Counted from the stretch's first letter, positions 1 to 7,777 are shown. The stretch is DNA of 16,468 nt from Myxococcales bacterium (GCA_022572485.1 JACZVU010000044.1:1-16468); one strand, 5' to 3'. Translations and numbers: made by a program. Notes: generated from the letters alone by a model not told the origin.

Positions 1-1847
1 ATCGGGTGTTCGAAACGATTTCACTCGAAAAACCCTGGTCGCAGATTCAGCAGGGTGTCGTGACCCGCTTTGGCGATTGGCGACTAGAAGCGCGGGAGGT
101 CAACGCGCGGGGCGACCGTTTGAAGGGAGTCTTGCTGTGGTTGCCGGACCTCGGTCAGACGGTCTTTGCTCGTTACGGTCGGATTGATACGAGAGGGGAT
201 GGTGTCACGGAGATCTCGCTTCAAGAAGGGAGAGTCATCCTGTCCGCGAAAGACGGACCGAGGACACTCACGTTCGGTGAATTCACGGCGCGCTTGCCCG
301 AGAGCGATGAAATCCTGCGCACCGTCGAGGACAAGCTTTCCGGGCTTTCACTCGCAGAACTCTCGGAGCGCGCGAGCGCCTTCGTGCCCAGTTTCAGGCA
401 ACAACTCTCGAGGCCAGTGATCGAATTACACCGCCGCTTCGCGATGCCGCTCTCGACACTGATATTTGGCATTCTCGCGGTTCCTCTCTTTCTCGTCCGG
501 ACCAACTTCTCCAGAGCTGCGGGCGGCGTGCTCGGCCTGCTGTGCACGATTTCTTACTACGGTCTGATTCAATTGGGGGAGGGATTGGCTCAGAGTGAGC
601 TGATCAGCGTCGTGGCAGCTGTGTGGTTGCCCAACGCGATTCTGTTGCTGCTGGCTGCTGTGCTGATCATGCGCGCACGGCGAGAGGGTGTTCTCGGCCA
701 CTCTTTCGATCGGCCGCGGCATCGAACCAGCCGATTGGCGAGCCCGAAAGTTCGCGACGGACGCCTCCGACGCTATCCACTGCCGCGTTATATCGCTGGC
801 CGGTTCATCCACCTGGCGATGCTTTCCTTCGCGATTCTGCTGGTCGCGTATCTGCTGATCGACATCATGGAGCGGCTCGCGTGGTTCAGCCGTCACCACG
901 CGAGCGGGCTGGAAGTCTTGCATTTCTACAGCGCGCGGGTGGTATTGCTCGCTTCGCGGGTGATCCCGATGTCGCTTCTGGTCGCTACGGCACTGACCGT
1001 CAGCCTGCTCGCTGTCGAAGGTGAACTGATCGGCATGAGATCCTGCGGCATTCCTGCTCCGAGCGCATTGCTCCCGGTGCTTTTCATTTCGGCCATGATC
1101 GTTCCGGCTGACGCGATCCTCAATAATGTGCTGGTGCCGCGTATGAATGCTCGCGCGGATGAACTCAAACGTTCCGAAATCAAAGGCCCGTACACTCGAC
1201 AACAAGAAGAGCGGCGCAAAAATGCCGTTTGGTATCGCTTGGGGAACAAGGTTCTCGAAGCGGAGCGTTTCGATCCCGATCGCGGATCGGCGTGGGGCCT
1301 ATCGATCTACGAGATTGGCGAAGATCGACTGCCAGTGAAGCGAATCGATGCGAGTGCGGCGCGTCACATCGGAAACGGCTGGTGGCTCTTGACGGACCCG
1401 GTTCGAATCGATGTTTCGGATGGGAAGGCGCGCACGATGCCCGCCCCCAATTTTGCAAACCTGGGCGAAGAGCTTCCCGCAGAAGTCGATACGATGCACC
1501 TCAGTGTCGGAGATCTGATCGGATTGATTGGAGAAGCGGAGAACAACAACGTGGATCCCAGGTCCCTACGGGTCGACTACCACGTCAAGCTTGCCCAGCC
1601 TCTGGCCTGCATCGTGCTCCCGGCGCTGTTGCTCTTTTTTGCGGTAGGGGGGCCGCCATTTCCCGGCCCTGCACAGACGCTGCTGCTGAGCGTCGGTGTC
1701 GGGATCGGCTACATCCTGTTGACGGGAGTTGCCCGATCATTGGGGTATGGCGGAGCAATACCTCCGGCCGTCGGCGGATGGGGGCCGATGGTCATCTTCT
1801 TGGCTGTAGCTGCTTTCTTTGGAATGCGTCTCTGGCGTCGACTCTAG
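1..1847 (+). CDS. lptFG: LptF-LptG fused LPS export permease, 5' partial
   Basis: LptF and LptG are the two inner-membrane permeases of the LptB2FGC ABC transporter that extracts lipopolysaccharide and passes it to the periplasmic bridge. The reading frame is open at the left edge, so the start lies upstream; the GTG at 6 is probably internal. What is visible is the second half of an LptF unit (beta-jellyroll, about residues 1-130, then three membrane helices at about 145-225), a basic linker (about 225-260), and a complete LptG-like unit: three helices (about 265-385), a second jellyroll with the GNKVLEAERFD segment, and three C-terminal helices ending in RLWRRL. LptF and LptG are normally separate proteins of about 350-400 residues; here they form one continuous chain without a stop. 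The stop at 1845 lies inside a short direct repeat. High confidence in family, good confidence in fusion. Confidence 0.88.
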   Translation, partial: RVFETISLEKPWSQIQQGVVTRFGDWRLEAREVNARGDRLKGVLLWLPDLGQTVFARYGRIDTRGDGVTEISLQEGRVILSAKDGPRTLTFGEFTARLPESDEILRTVEDKLSGLSLAELSERASAFVPSFRQQLSRPVIELHRRFAMPLSTLIFGILAVPLFLVRTNFSRAAGGVLGLLCTISYYGLIQLGEGLAQSELISVVAAVWLPNAILLLLAAVLIMRARREGVLGHSFDRPRHRTSRLASPKVRDGRLRRYPLPRYIAGRFIHLAMLSFAILLVAYLLIDIMERLAWFSRHHASGLEVLHFYSARVVLLASRVIPMSLLVATALTVSLLAVEGELIGMRSCGIPAPSALLPVLFISAMIVPADAILNNVLVPRMNARADELKRSEIKGPYTRQQEERRKNAVWYRLGNKVLEAERFDPDRGSAWGLSIYEIGEDRLPVKRIDASAARHIGNGWWLLTDPVRIDVSDGKARTMPAPNFANLGEELPAEVDTMHLSVGDLIGLIGEAENNNVDPRSLRVDYHVKLAQPLACIVLPALLLFFAVGGPPFPGPAQTLLLSVGVGIGYILLTGVARSLGYGGAIPPAVGGWGPMVIFLAVAAFFGMRLWRRL

Positions 1848-1909
1848 ATTCGAGCGATAAACCCGCGATCGACCATCGGCTTTTGGCGTCGACTCTAGAT
1901 TCGAACGAT
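1833..1909. repeat. 26-bp direct repeat spanning the lptFG stop codon
   Basis: The 26 bases at 1833-1858 recur at 1884-1909 with one mismatch, giving a period of 51 bp. The first copy includes the last codons and TAG stop of lptFG; the second lies just before the stop of the convergent NYN gene. The core GTCGACTCTAGA fills the short space between two converging genes. A small tandem duplication is the simplest explanation. No convincing terminator is seen between the two genes. Confidence 0.75.
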
Positions 1910-2679
1910 CAGGAACGTCTCGTTCGAACCACGTAATTGCCGCGATTCTCGTCGTAGTCGAGATCGATCTCGCCAGCCTGTTCGACCGCTTCGAGCACTT
2001 CAGCGAAATTTCGATAGCCGAAATAATCCTCGTTGAAGCCTGGAAACACGCGTCGGATCGTCTGCTTCACCATCGATCCCCAGACAGTGTCGTAGTCCCG
2101 TTCCAGAGATCGGACGATCTCGACGATTTTTCCCGTGGCATCCTGGCGTTTCATGGTGGCCGGTGTCGCTTTCTTGCTCGGTGTCTTCTTGGGTTTTTCG
2201 GCCTTCTCGGCTATGCGAATCAGATCGTCGTAGTAGATGAACTCGTCACTGCTTCTGATGAGCAGATCGGATGTGGAGCTCTTGACCCCGCATCCGATCA
2301 CGTGCCGGTCGTTTTCCTTGAGCTTAGCGGCGAGAGGGGAGAAATCGCTGTCGCCCGAGATCAGCGCAAAGGTGTCGATGTGCGGCTTCTGGTGACAGAG
2401 ATCGAGCGCGTCGACCACCATATGGATGTCGGCGCTGTTTTTCCCGCTCGTCTTGGTTTGTGGAATGTCGATCATCTCGACGCCGTGTCCGTGAAATTCT
2501 CGAACTGCGGGCCGGTAGGTGCTCCAGTCGCAATAGGCGCGCTTGTAGACGATCCGACCTTTCTCGAGCAGGCGTCGCAACACCAGGTCGATCTTGAAGT
2601 TGCCTTTGCGCATTTGGCGAACGCCAATGGCGAGATTTTCGTAGTCGATGAATACCGCGATCAGTCTTTCGTCGGCCAT
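1909..2679 (-). CDS. NYN (LabA/DUF88-like) domain protein with C-terminal OST-HTH/LOTUS-like domain
   Basis: NYN domains are PIN-like metal-dependent RNase folds. The N-terminal part shows the expected acidic positions: FIDYEN (D12), SADIHMVVDALDL (D84, D90) and SGDSDFSPLA (D110, D112). A lysine/proline-rich linker (about 160-178) leads to a C-terminal winged-helix-like segment (about 183-252) with KQTIRRVFPGFNEDYFGY, as in OST-HTH/LOTUS domains that bind RNA. The ATG at 2679 is preferred because it places the NYN core ten residues in; a longer frame from 2724 would run into the upstream gene. The preceding gene ends at 2687, a seven-base gap, so the two are probably co-transcribed. It is likely a cytoplasmic RNA-processing or RNA-binding factor; the substrate cannot be told from sequence. 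Confidence 0.85.
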   Translation of the reverse strand: MADERLIAVFIDYENLAIGVRQMRKGNFKIDLVLRRLLEKGRIVYKRAYCDWSTYRPAVREFHGHGVEMIDIPQTKTSGKNSADIHMVVDALDLCHQKPHIDTFALISGDSDFSPLAAKLKENDRHVIGCGVKSSTSDLLIRSSDEFIYYDDLIRIAEKAEKPKKTPSKKATPATMKRQDATGKIVEIVRSLERDYDTVWGSMVKQTIRRVFPGFNEDYFGYRNFAEVLEAVEQAGEIDLDYDENRGNYVVRTRRS

Positions 2680-2686
2680 GGTAACG

Positions 2687-2899
2687 TCATGTAACGGAGT
2701 CCGTTTTCGACCCGTCATCCTCATCGGCTTCGTCGATCGGAAATCCGTAGCCCGCCAGATCTTCGCGCGTGGCGACCTGCTCCTGCTCGGGTGTTTCCTT
2801 GCGGATTTCGCGTTTCTCCCGCTTCAGCGCTTGCTTTTCCGACTTCTTGACCTCTCGCTGTCGTTTGAGAACCGCCGTCCGGCTCCGTTTTCTGGCCAT
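2687..2899 (-). CDS. small highly charged protein (70 aa), unknown function
   Basis: The 70-residue product starts MARKRSRTAVLKRQREVKKS and is strongly basic and probably helical or coiled-coil over its first 40 residues, switching to an acidic tail (DEADEDDGSK). Small proteins with this KRQRE..KK..K..KRE pattern occur in deltaproteobacterial-type genomes, but I do not know a function. The ATG at 2899 is preferred over one at 2956, because the upstream 19 codons are proline-rich and do not fit the rest. A GGGA lies about eight bases upstream. It sits seven bases before the NYN gene, suggesting an operon; its charge pattern would suit nucleic-acid or ribosome binding, which is inference only. 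Confidence 0.65.
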   Translation of the reverse strand: MARKRSRTAVLKRQREVKKSEKQALKREKREIRKETPEQEQVATREDLAGYGFPIDEADEDDGSKTDSVT

Positions 2900-3032
2900 G
2901 CGAATTTCCCACTTAGGTTTTACCGCTGGAGGGAGCGGCTCTGTTGGAGGCGCCATCCGGGCTGGAAGTGCCCGCGTATCCTACACGGATTGAGTCGCCC
3001 GCGCACAAATACGGTTGGAATTGCTCCGCGCT

Positions 3033-3249
3033 GCCCGCGCCAAGGCGGTTATCGGATGAGATCGCTCGTGCTGGCGGGGGCTCAGTTTGTCGGATTGTTT
3101 TGGGAAGTGCTGTTGTTGAATGAGGCGGTGTTGCTGGGCGGGGGCCCAGTTTGCCCGCGCAGGGCGGTTGTCGGATGAGATCGCTCGTGCTGGCGGCGGC
3201 TCAGTTTGTCGGGTTGTTTGGGGACGTGCTGTTGTTGAATGAGGTGGTG
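3033..3249. repeat. tandem imperfect repeat, two units of about 97 bp, period about 120 bp
   Basis: Unit 1 (3033-3130) and unit 2 (3153-3249) are about 90% identical, beginning GCCCGCGC and ending TTGTTGAATGAGG(C/T)GGTG. Each contains the core GCGG(G/C)GGC(T/C)CAGTTTG (3074, 3193); a further partial core is at 3138. The same core appears again after the DUF1329 gene at 7819 and 7884, so this is one locus of a dispersed family. It lies between the small basic-protein gene and the flippase-like gene. No transposase or hallmark of a known repeat class is visible. Confidence 0.8.
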
Positions 3250-3300
3250 TACTGGGCCGAGGCCCTGCCGGGTCGTGTTTATTTCGAGGGGGAGCGTTAG
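3056..3300 (+). other. two tandem micro-ORFs (40 and 41 codons) with ATGA overlap inside the repeat
   Basis: Each repeat unit carries an ATG-started frame beginning MRSLVLA(G/A)AQFVGLF. The first runs 3056-3178 and its TGA overlaps the ATG of the second (3175-3300) as ATGA; the second ends YWAEALPGRVYFEGER and its stop overlaps the stop of the opposing flippase-like gene. The peptides look like a single hydrophobic helix. Against a real gene: no ribosome-binding site is evident, and four of the five codon differences across the shared 25 codons change the amino acid, which is not what selection on the protein would give. Probably a by-product of the repeat. Confidence 0.2.
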
Positions 3301-4283
3301 CCGTCGGTGGGGTCTCGGAGCAGCGGGGCGGGGGCGGGTTCGCCGGCTTTTCCGGCTCGTCGAACCTCTCCGACGAGTTCCAGAGCACGTTTCAGGAAGA
3401 GGATGCCAATCAAGACATTCAGGATCAAGAAAATGGAGTTGACCGCGAACGCATAGGCGATCAGTGCGTCCCGCGACCCGAACTCGGAAAACAGGCCTGC
3501 CCAGGCGATCTCTCGGGTTCCGAAATTTCCAAGACTGGGAATCACGAGAGCCAGATAGAGGAGTGGGATGCGGGCGGCGAGCGCCGTCCATGCGATATCC
3601 ACCCCGAACGCTCGGGATGCGAGGCCCTGGATCACGACGTCGAAGACCGTCAAGGCCAAAAAGCCGATGAAGAACGGTCGAATCTCGCGAAGTGGAAAAC
3701 GCTTGAGCCAGTCTCGTACCCGTCGAGCTCCGGGAATTCGAGTTGAGCCGGTCGCCGAGGCCTGAACGCCGATCGCCAGGCCGAGGACGATCAACCAGGT
3801 GATTCCGACGGTGACGAATACGTCGCGATTCGTGTCAAAGCTGCCCGGCAGGAAGGGGAGCGCCAGTGTCATCTGGAGTGCCAGGACCAAGAAATGGCAG
3901 ATCGTCGGAACCAGGGCCGCCGCGAGCACAGCCTCGAGTCTCCCGCCGGTGAGTCGCCCCAGGCCGAGAAAAAAAGCTCCGTCCGAGAGTGGATTGCTGA
4001 CGGCTCGAAGCAATTCCGAGCCGCCGCGAATCGCGATGATTGAATGGATGGGAACCTGCGCGACGAAGCGTCGCAGCGCTGCCGCTTGCAGCAGCGACCA
4101 GACGACGAAGAATGCGATTCGGTCAGCGGTTGTGAACGCGAGAAAGAGCGGAAGATTCGCCTGCGCGGTAGCAGCGCGCAGGCGCTCCCAGTCGGTCGCT
4201 ACGTTGAATACGTAGATGAGCAGCCCCGCTGACACAATCCAGGGTAAGATGTGCTGCCATCGTATTCGGCTGCGTTTGGCCAA
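3297..4283 (-). CDS. LPG-synthase-TM / flippase-like integral membrane protein
   Basis: The 328-residue protein has about seven to eight hydrophobic segments (for example 12-26, 45-68, 120-145, 155-172, 205-222, 235-252, 275-300). It carries the signatures NPLSDGAFFLGLGRLTGG and IPSLGNFGTREIAWAGLF, typical of the UPF0104/LPG_synthase_TM family (COG0392-like). That family includes the membrane domain of MprF, which flips aminoacylated lipids, and many stand-alone members near glycosyltransferases. No soluble synthetase domain is present, so a lipid-handling or flippase role is more likely than lysyl-PG synthesis. The start ATG at 4283 (MAKRSRIRW) gives a normal basic N-terminus. The C-terminal tail is proline/alanine-rich and cytoplasmic. 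Its substrate is unknown; neighbours do not settle it. Confidence 0.8.
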   Translation of the reverse strand: MAKRSRIRWQHILPWIVSAGLLIYVFNVATDWERLRAATAQANLPLFLAFTTADRIAFFVVWSLLQAAALRRFVAQVPIHSIIAIRGGSELLRAVSNPLSDGAFFLGLGRLTGGRLEAVLAAALVPTICHFLVLALQMTLALPFLPGSFDTNRDVFVTVGITWLIVLGLAIGVQASATGSTRIPGARRVRDWLKRFPLREIRPFFIGFLALTVFDVVIQGLASRAFGVDIAWTALAARIPLLYLALVIPSLGNFGTREIAWAGLFSEFGSRDALIAYAFAVNSIFLILNVLIGILFLKRALELVGEVRRAGKAGEPAPAPLLRDPTDG

Positions 4284-4380
4284 TTCGCCCTCTGCTGTGT
4301 CGCGGTCGTGCCAGGGGTCGCTGAGCGGGACGTCACAGGCTATCGAAGAGCAGCGATATCACCAGCGTCGATGTCGCTAT

Positions 4381-4410
4381 TTGCCGCAGTCGAATTCTAT
4401 GCGATAGTAT
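4381..4410 (+). promoter_or_regulatory. possible sigma70-type promoter for the 4539 operon
   Basis: TTGCCG at 4381-4386 and TAGTAT at 4405-4410 are spaced by 18 bases in the divergent intergenic region (4284-4538). Each matches four of six consensus positions. The sequence around it is AT-richer than the genes. Weak evidence from pattern only. Confidence 0.25.
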
Positions 4411-4418
4411 GCCTCTTA

Positions 4419-4440
4419 AGGGAAGCCAATCGGCCTCCCT
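4419..4440. promoter_or_regulatory. hairpin in the leader of the 4539 operon
   Basis: AGGGAAGCC at 4419-4427 and GGCCTCCCT at 4432-4440 form a stem (eight of nine pairs) with the tetraloop AATC. It sits just downstream of the possible promoter and about 100 bases before the first gene, so it could be a leader structure or an operator. No T-run follows, so it is not a standard terminator. Confidence 0.3.
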
Positions 4441-4538
4441 CCAAGCTGCATTTTGGCAGAGATAGAAGCCGAGTTCTCTAGCACGTAGTTAGAGCACATC
4501 GCGTGAAAGCAGAGTCAAACCTTCCAAGAGGGAGTGAT

Positions 4539-4886
4539 ATGGCTGTTTCTAAGCGTACCGGTGGCGGAAAGGCTCCCGAGGAATTCTGGTCCAAGGTGCT
4601 TGCCGCACCCAAAGTGAAGCGCATCCTCGAGAAGCGTGGATTCAGCCCGGAGGCGTTTCAGCGCGACTACGAGGCGGATACCTCGCGCGGCCCGCGTGTC
4701 CCTCAGCGACCTGCCCGGGGCCAGATCGACGCTGTCGAAGCCTTCCAGCAGTCTGGCGATTTCGAAGCCCTCAAGCGCGCGCTGTCGACCGAGAGTTCAG
4801 CGGTCGCCAACTCCACCCTGCGTCGGGTCGTGCAGTTCAAGGCACTGGGTGGCGTCAAGACCGTCCGTCGACGCTCCGGTACGTAA
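4539..4886 (+). CDS. hypothetical protein, 115 aa, first gene of the ABC/DUF1329 operon
   Basis: I do not recognise this family. The product is soluble, basic and probably helical: MAVSKRTGGGKAPEEFW at the start, an Arg/Pro-rich linker (about 50-62), then a second helical part (QIDAVEAFQQSGDFEALKRA) and a basic tail (KTVRRRSGT). No signal peptide or membrane segment is present. The ATG at 4539 is chosen because AGAGGGAG lies six to eight bases upstream; an earlier in-frame GTG at 4503 lacks a site. It ends 15 bases before the ABC ATPase, so it is likely co-transcribed. A cytoplasmic accessory role for the transporter is possible but unproven. Confidence 0.65.
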   Translation: MAVSKRTGGGKAPEEFWSKVLAAPKVKRILEKRGFSPEAFQRDYEADTSRGPRVPQRPARGQIDAVEAFQQSGDFEALKRALSTESSAVANSTLRRVVQFKALGGVKTVRRRSGT

Positions 4887-4901
4887 TCGACTGCCACGGC
4901 G

Positions 4902-5612
4902 ATGGTCGCGCTAGAACTCGTCGGCGTCTCCAAGTGCTACAACCAGCGCTACGCGCTTCGCGACGTTGATCTTTCACTTGCTACCGGTTCGGTGCTCGGG
5001 TTGTTGGGTCCGAACGGCGCCGGAAAGACCAGCGTCCTGCGAATGCTGCTCGGATTCACCAAAGCCAGCGCGGGAACGGTTCGCCTTCAGGGGTTGCCGC
5101 CCCGTGACCCCGCCTCCCGGGTCGGTGTCGCCTATCTCCCGGAGCGCCTGATCTTGCCGAGCCGCATGACGGTGCTCTCCTTTTTGAGGCATCACGCAGC
5201 TCTCGCGGGCCTGAACGGAGCGGAACTCGAGAGCGACATCGAAGCCGTGCTGGAGCAGGCAGGTCTGTCTGCGCGTGCACTCGACCGGCTCGGTTCCCTC
5301 TCGAAGGGATTGGCCCAGCGCGTCGGTTTCGCGCAGGCCTTTCTCGCAAGGCCGGAGCTTCTGATTCTCGACGAGCCTACCTCCGGGTTGGATCCAATCG
5401 GTGTTCGCGATGCGCGAGACTGGATCCTCGCGGCGCGCGAGAGAGGCTGTTCGATACTCGTGAGTTCGCACCTGCTCTCCGAGGTCGAGCGCACTTGCGA
5501 TCAAGTCGCGATTCTCAACGAGGGGATCCTTGTCGCCCAGGGCAGACTTGACGAACTCGTGGAAGAGGGAGAGACCCTCGAGGACGCGTTCGTGCGGCTG
5601 GTTCGCAAGTGA
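4902..5612 (+). CDS. ABC transporter ATP-binding protein (ABC-2 exporter type)
   Basis: This 236-residue ATPase drives a membrane exporter from the cytoplasmic face. Walker A is GPNGAGKT at 36-43, the signature is LSKGLAQR at 133-140 (a variant of LSGGQ), Walker B is LLILDEP at 153-159 followed by TSGLDP, and the H-loop histidine is H190 (LVSSHLL). All catalytic elements are present. Length and layout match single-domain ATPases of the CcmA/NodI/GldA-like group that pair with ABC-2 permeases. Its GTGA end overlaps the start of the permease gene, showing translational coupling. The start ATG at 4902 has no strong ribosome-binding site, consistent with coupling to the gene ending at 4886. Substrate unknown. 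Confidence 0.93.
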   Translation: MVALELVGVSKCYNQRYALRDVDLSLATGSVLGLLGPNGAGKTSVLRMLLGFTKASAGTVRLQGLPPRDPASRVGVAYLPERLILPSRMTVLSFLRHHAALAGLNGAELESDIEAVLEQAGLSARALDRLGSLSKGLAQRVGFAQAFLARPELLILDEPTSGLDPIGVRDARDWILAARERGCSILVSSHLLSEVERTCDQVAILNEGILVAQGRLDELVEEGETLEDAFVRLVRK

Positions 5613-6421
5613 GGCCCGCCACGACCCGCGTTTTTTTCGAGCTGACCAGAGAGGCGTTTCGCGATGCGATGCGGCGGCGCATTGTACCCGTCATCGCGGT
5701 TTTTGCGCTGCTCTCGCTGTTGGCCGTGGATAGCTGCACCTCCTGTGCTGGTTCGAGCCAGGTCGTTCAGGACGGCGCACAAGTTTCAGTCCACGACATT
5801 TCCGGTTGGGCTGGGATGCTGATCTTTACCGTGTTGTCTCTCTGGACGATGGTGCTCGCCGGATTGTTGGCCGCGGACCATCTCGCCGAAACCGTTTTTG
5901 ATGGGTCCGCCAATCTGGTCCTGGCCCGCCCCGTGCGGCGTAGCGAGTTCGCGCTCGCGCGCCTGGCGGGCGCGCTCGGGATCGCAACCGGTACAGGTGT
6001 GGTGGTGCTGACCGTGAGCACAACCCTCCTGCACCTTCGGAATGGTGTTTCGCTGGGTGCGGCAATCTGGGCGGGGCTCGCCTGCGCGGCCGGCGCTCTT
6101 GTGGTAGCGGCACTGGCAATGGCCTTGTCGCTGCGCCTCGCGCGGGTCGCGACTGCCATGAGTGTTCTTTTCTTCGTCGGTGCGATTGCCGTCGTCAATA
6201 TTTTCACGCTATTGGGAGCGTCACTCGGAAGGCTGGGGTATATCCTGCAGCACTTCACTCCGCCGTTGTGTACGGCGGTTGTGGTGGCGCTCAAACCGTG
6301 GATCGCCCCCGTGGTTCCGGACGTCGATCCAACGATCGTGGCTTTGAAGCTCGCATTCTGGGTAGTCGCGAGCGTGCTGATCCTGCTCGTGACCTTTCAG
6401 AGGCAGGAACTCGCTTCCTGA
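5609..6421 (+). CDS. ABC-2 type transporter permease
   Basis: The 270-residue protein has an N-terminal cytoplasmic helix (ELTREAFRDAMRRR), six hydrophobic segments (about 23-44, 65-92, 120-145, 148-172, 182-205, 242-265) and a short cytoplasmic tail, the usual ABC-2 topology. The segment VFDGSANLVLARPVRRSEF between helices 2 and 3 resembles the coupling region of GldF/NosY-type permeases. A cysteine pair (DSCTSC) follows helix 1 on the likely outer side. The GTG start at 5609 overlaps the TGA of the ATPase gene by four bases, so the two are made together. Followed after 30 bases by a secreted DUF1329 protein, suggesting an envelope-directed export function; the cargo cannot be read from sequence. 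Confidence 0.88.
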   Translation: MRPATTRVFFELTREAFRDAMRRRIVPVIAVFALLSLLAVDSCTSCAGSSQVVQDGAQVSVHDISGWAGMLIFTVLSLWTMVLAGLLAADHLAETVFDGSANLVLARPVRRSEFALARLAGALGIATGTGVVVLTVSTTLLHLRNGVSLGAAIWAGLACAAGALVVAALAMALSLRLARVATAMSVLFFVGAIAVVNIFTLLGASLGRLGYILQHFTPPLCTAVVVALKPWIAPVVPDVDPTIVALKLAFWVVASVLILLVTFQRQELAS

Positions 6422-6451
6422 AGTGCGGTCGCTGGCAGATTGAGGAAATTC

Positions 6452-7777
6452 ATGGTTCGCGGAGCCGTGATGCGTTGGATGCTGGCGAGCCTGTTTCTTG
6501 TTGCAGGCTCATCGGTTCAGGCGGATGAAGCTCTGCCTCCGACGTTGCCCTTTGCAGAGGGCGATGTCATCGGCTTTGACGAGATTCACCTGCTCGAGCC
6601 CTATCTCCCCAAGAAATTCTGGGACAATCGCGACTTCTTCTTTTACGAGGGCATGAAGCTCGTCATCGGTCCGACTCAATTCGACTACCGCGCGCCGCCC
6701 GAATACGAGGCTGCGACTGCAACGTTCAAGGGGCAGGCGCGAATCGGCCCGGACAACAGCCTCGAGAACTACACCGCAGGTCAACCCTTCCCGATGGAGG
6801 AGATCGACTGTCAGAGAGACCCCCAGGCCGGCGTGAAGATCATGTGGAACCACAGTTATCAATGGAACGGTGCCGCCGGGACTGCCCGCTTCTTCTACTC
6901 ATACTGGGATCGCGGAGAGCAGCTACCGCTCTACTACCAGGGGGTGGCGAAGGTCGTGAAGCTGGCCAATCGGGTCGAGCCCCAGTACCTGCTCGAAAAC
7001 GGTGGCGATCTGCTGAAGCGCGGCGAGAAGCGGAAGGAGGTGAACGGTCAGGAGGTCGAAGCACCCTTCGACGCCCGCGGGATTGTGCTCCTGACCCATC
7101 GCTACAAAAGCGCCGATAAGCCTCGAAGTGAAGCGAGAAACGACGATACCTGGGTGTATGTACCCACCATGCGACGCGTGCGGCGGATTTCAACCGCGCA
7201 GCGCACCGATGCCGTGGTGGGGACGGACTTCACGTTCGACGATTTGTTCAGCTTCAACGGGATCGTTCCTCAATACGAGTGGCAGTGCCTGGGCGAGCGC
7301 AAGATCATCGGGCCCATGAATACCATGGTGCTCGCGTACCCCTACGATCCGAAGCACGACTTCGGACCCTACGGTCTTTCTTATGCCAGCGACCGTTGGG
7401 AGCTGCGCGATGCGATCGTGGTGCGGATGATTCCCAAGAACAGCGATCACCCCTATCACCACAAGGATCTCTTCATTGACAAACAGACCCTCAATGCCAT
7501 GTACTCGTTCGCATACGACCAGAAACAAGAACTCTGGAAGATCATCTGGCACAACAAGCGCTGGAGCGAAGACCAACGCCTGACGGGCCCGTGGTACGCG
7601 GGCTGGGAAGGGATCCCGAAGCCCATGGACAACATCATCATCAGCGACATCATCGTCAACGTCCAGACCGGAACCGGCAATCGGATCGAATTCTGGGATC
7701 GAACCGGCACCGCCTTCGAGAGCAAAGCCAAGGTCCGCAATTTCATCGACGTGGGGCGCTTGACCAAAGGCCGGTAG
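6452..7777 (+). CDS. secreted DUF1329 family protein
   Basis: The 441-residue product starts with a clear signal peptide (MVRGAVMRWMLASLFLVAGS, cleavage after VQA). The mature part has the features of DUF1329: VYVPTMRRVRRI, then GTDFTFDDLFSFNG and YEWQCLGERKIIGPMNT. The family is distantly related to LolA/LolB-like lipid-binding folds and is often annotated as outer-membrane lipoprotein-sorting; its biochemical role is poorly known. GAGG at 6442-6445, six bases before ATG 6452, decides the start. It follows the ABC permease by 30 bases, so an ATPase, a permease and a periplasmic lipid-binding-type protein form a plausible envelope transport unit. Full length, no lesions seen. Confidence 0.82.
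   Translation: MVRGAVMRWMLASLFLVAGSSVQADEALPPTLPFAEGDVIGFDEIHLLEPYLPKKFWDNRDFFFYEGMKLVIGPTQFDYRAPPEYEAATATFKGQARIGPDNSLENYTAGQPFPMEEIDCQRDPQAGVKIMWNHSYQWNGAAGTARFFYSYWDRGEQLPLYYQGVAKVVKLANRVEPQYLLENGGDLLKRGEKRKEVNGQEVEAPFDARGIVLLTHRYKSADKPRSEARNDDTWVYVPTMRRVRRISTAQRTDAVVGTDFTFDDLFSFNGIVPQYEWQCLGERKIIGPMNTMVLAYPYDPKHDFGPYGLSYASDRWELRDAIVVRMIPKNSDHPYHHKDLFIDKQTLNAMYSFAYDQKQELWKIIWHNKRWSEDQRLTGPWYAGWEGIPKPMDNIIISDIIVNVQTGTGNRIEFWDRTGTAFESKAKVRNFIDVGRLTKGR

Noticed and set aside
426..1205. Long antisense frame (259 codons) opposite lptFG.
   Set aside because: Composition is the typical Arg/Gln/His-rich shadow of a GC-rich membrane protein gene; no motif or ribosome-binding site.
1833..1909. Cloning-vector polylinker contamination (GTCGACTCTAGA).
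   Set aside because: The match is limited to two adjacent sites, the first copy is in frame as the natural end of lptFG, and flanks do not continue as vector sequence.
3033..3249. CRISPR-like array.
   Set aside because: Only two long units with a period of about 120 bp, no short identical repeats with unique spacers, no cas genes.
4441..4457. A fourth copy of the 12073 repeat in reverse (AAGCTGCATTTTGGCA).
   Set aside because: Only about 16 bases match with one mismatch, which is expected a few times by chance in a window of this size.
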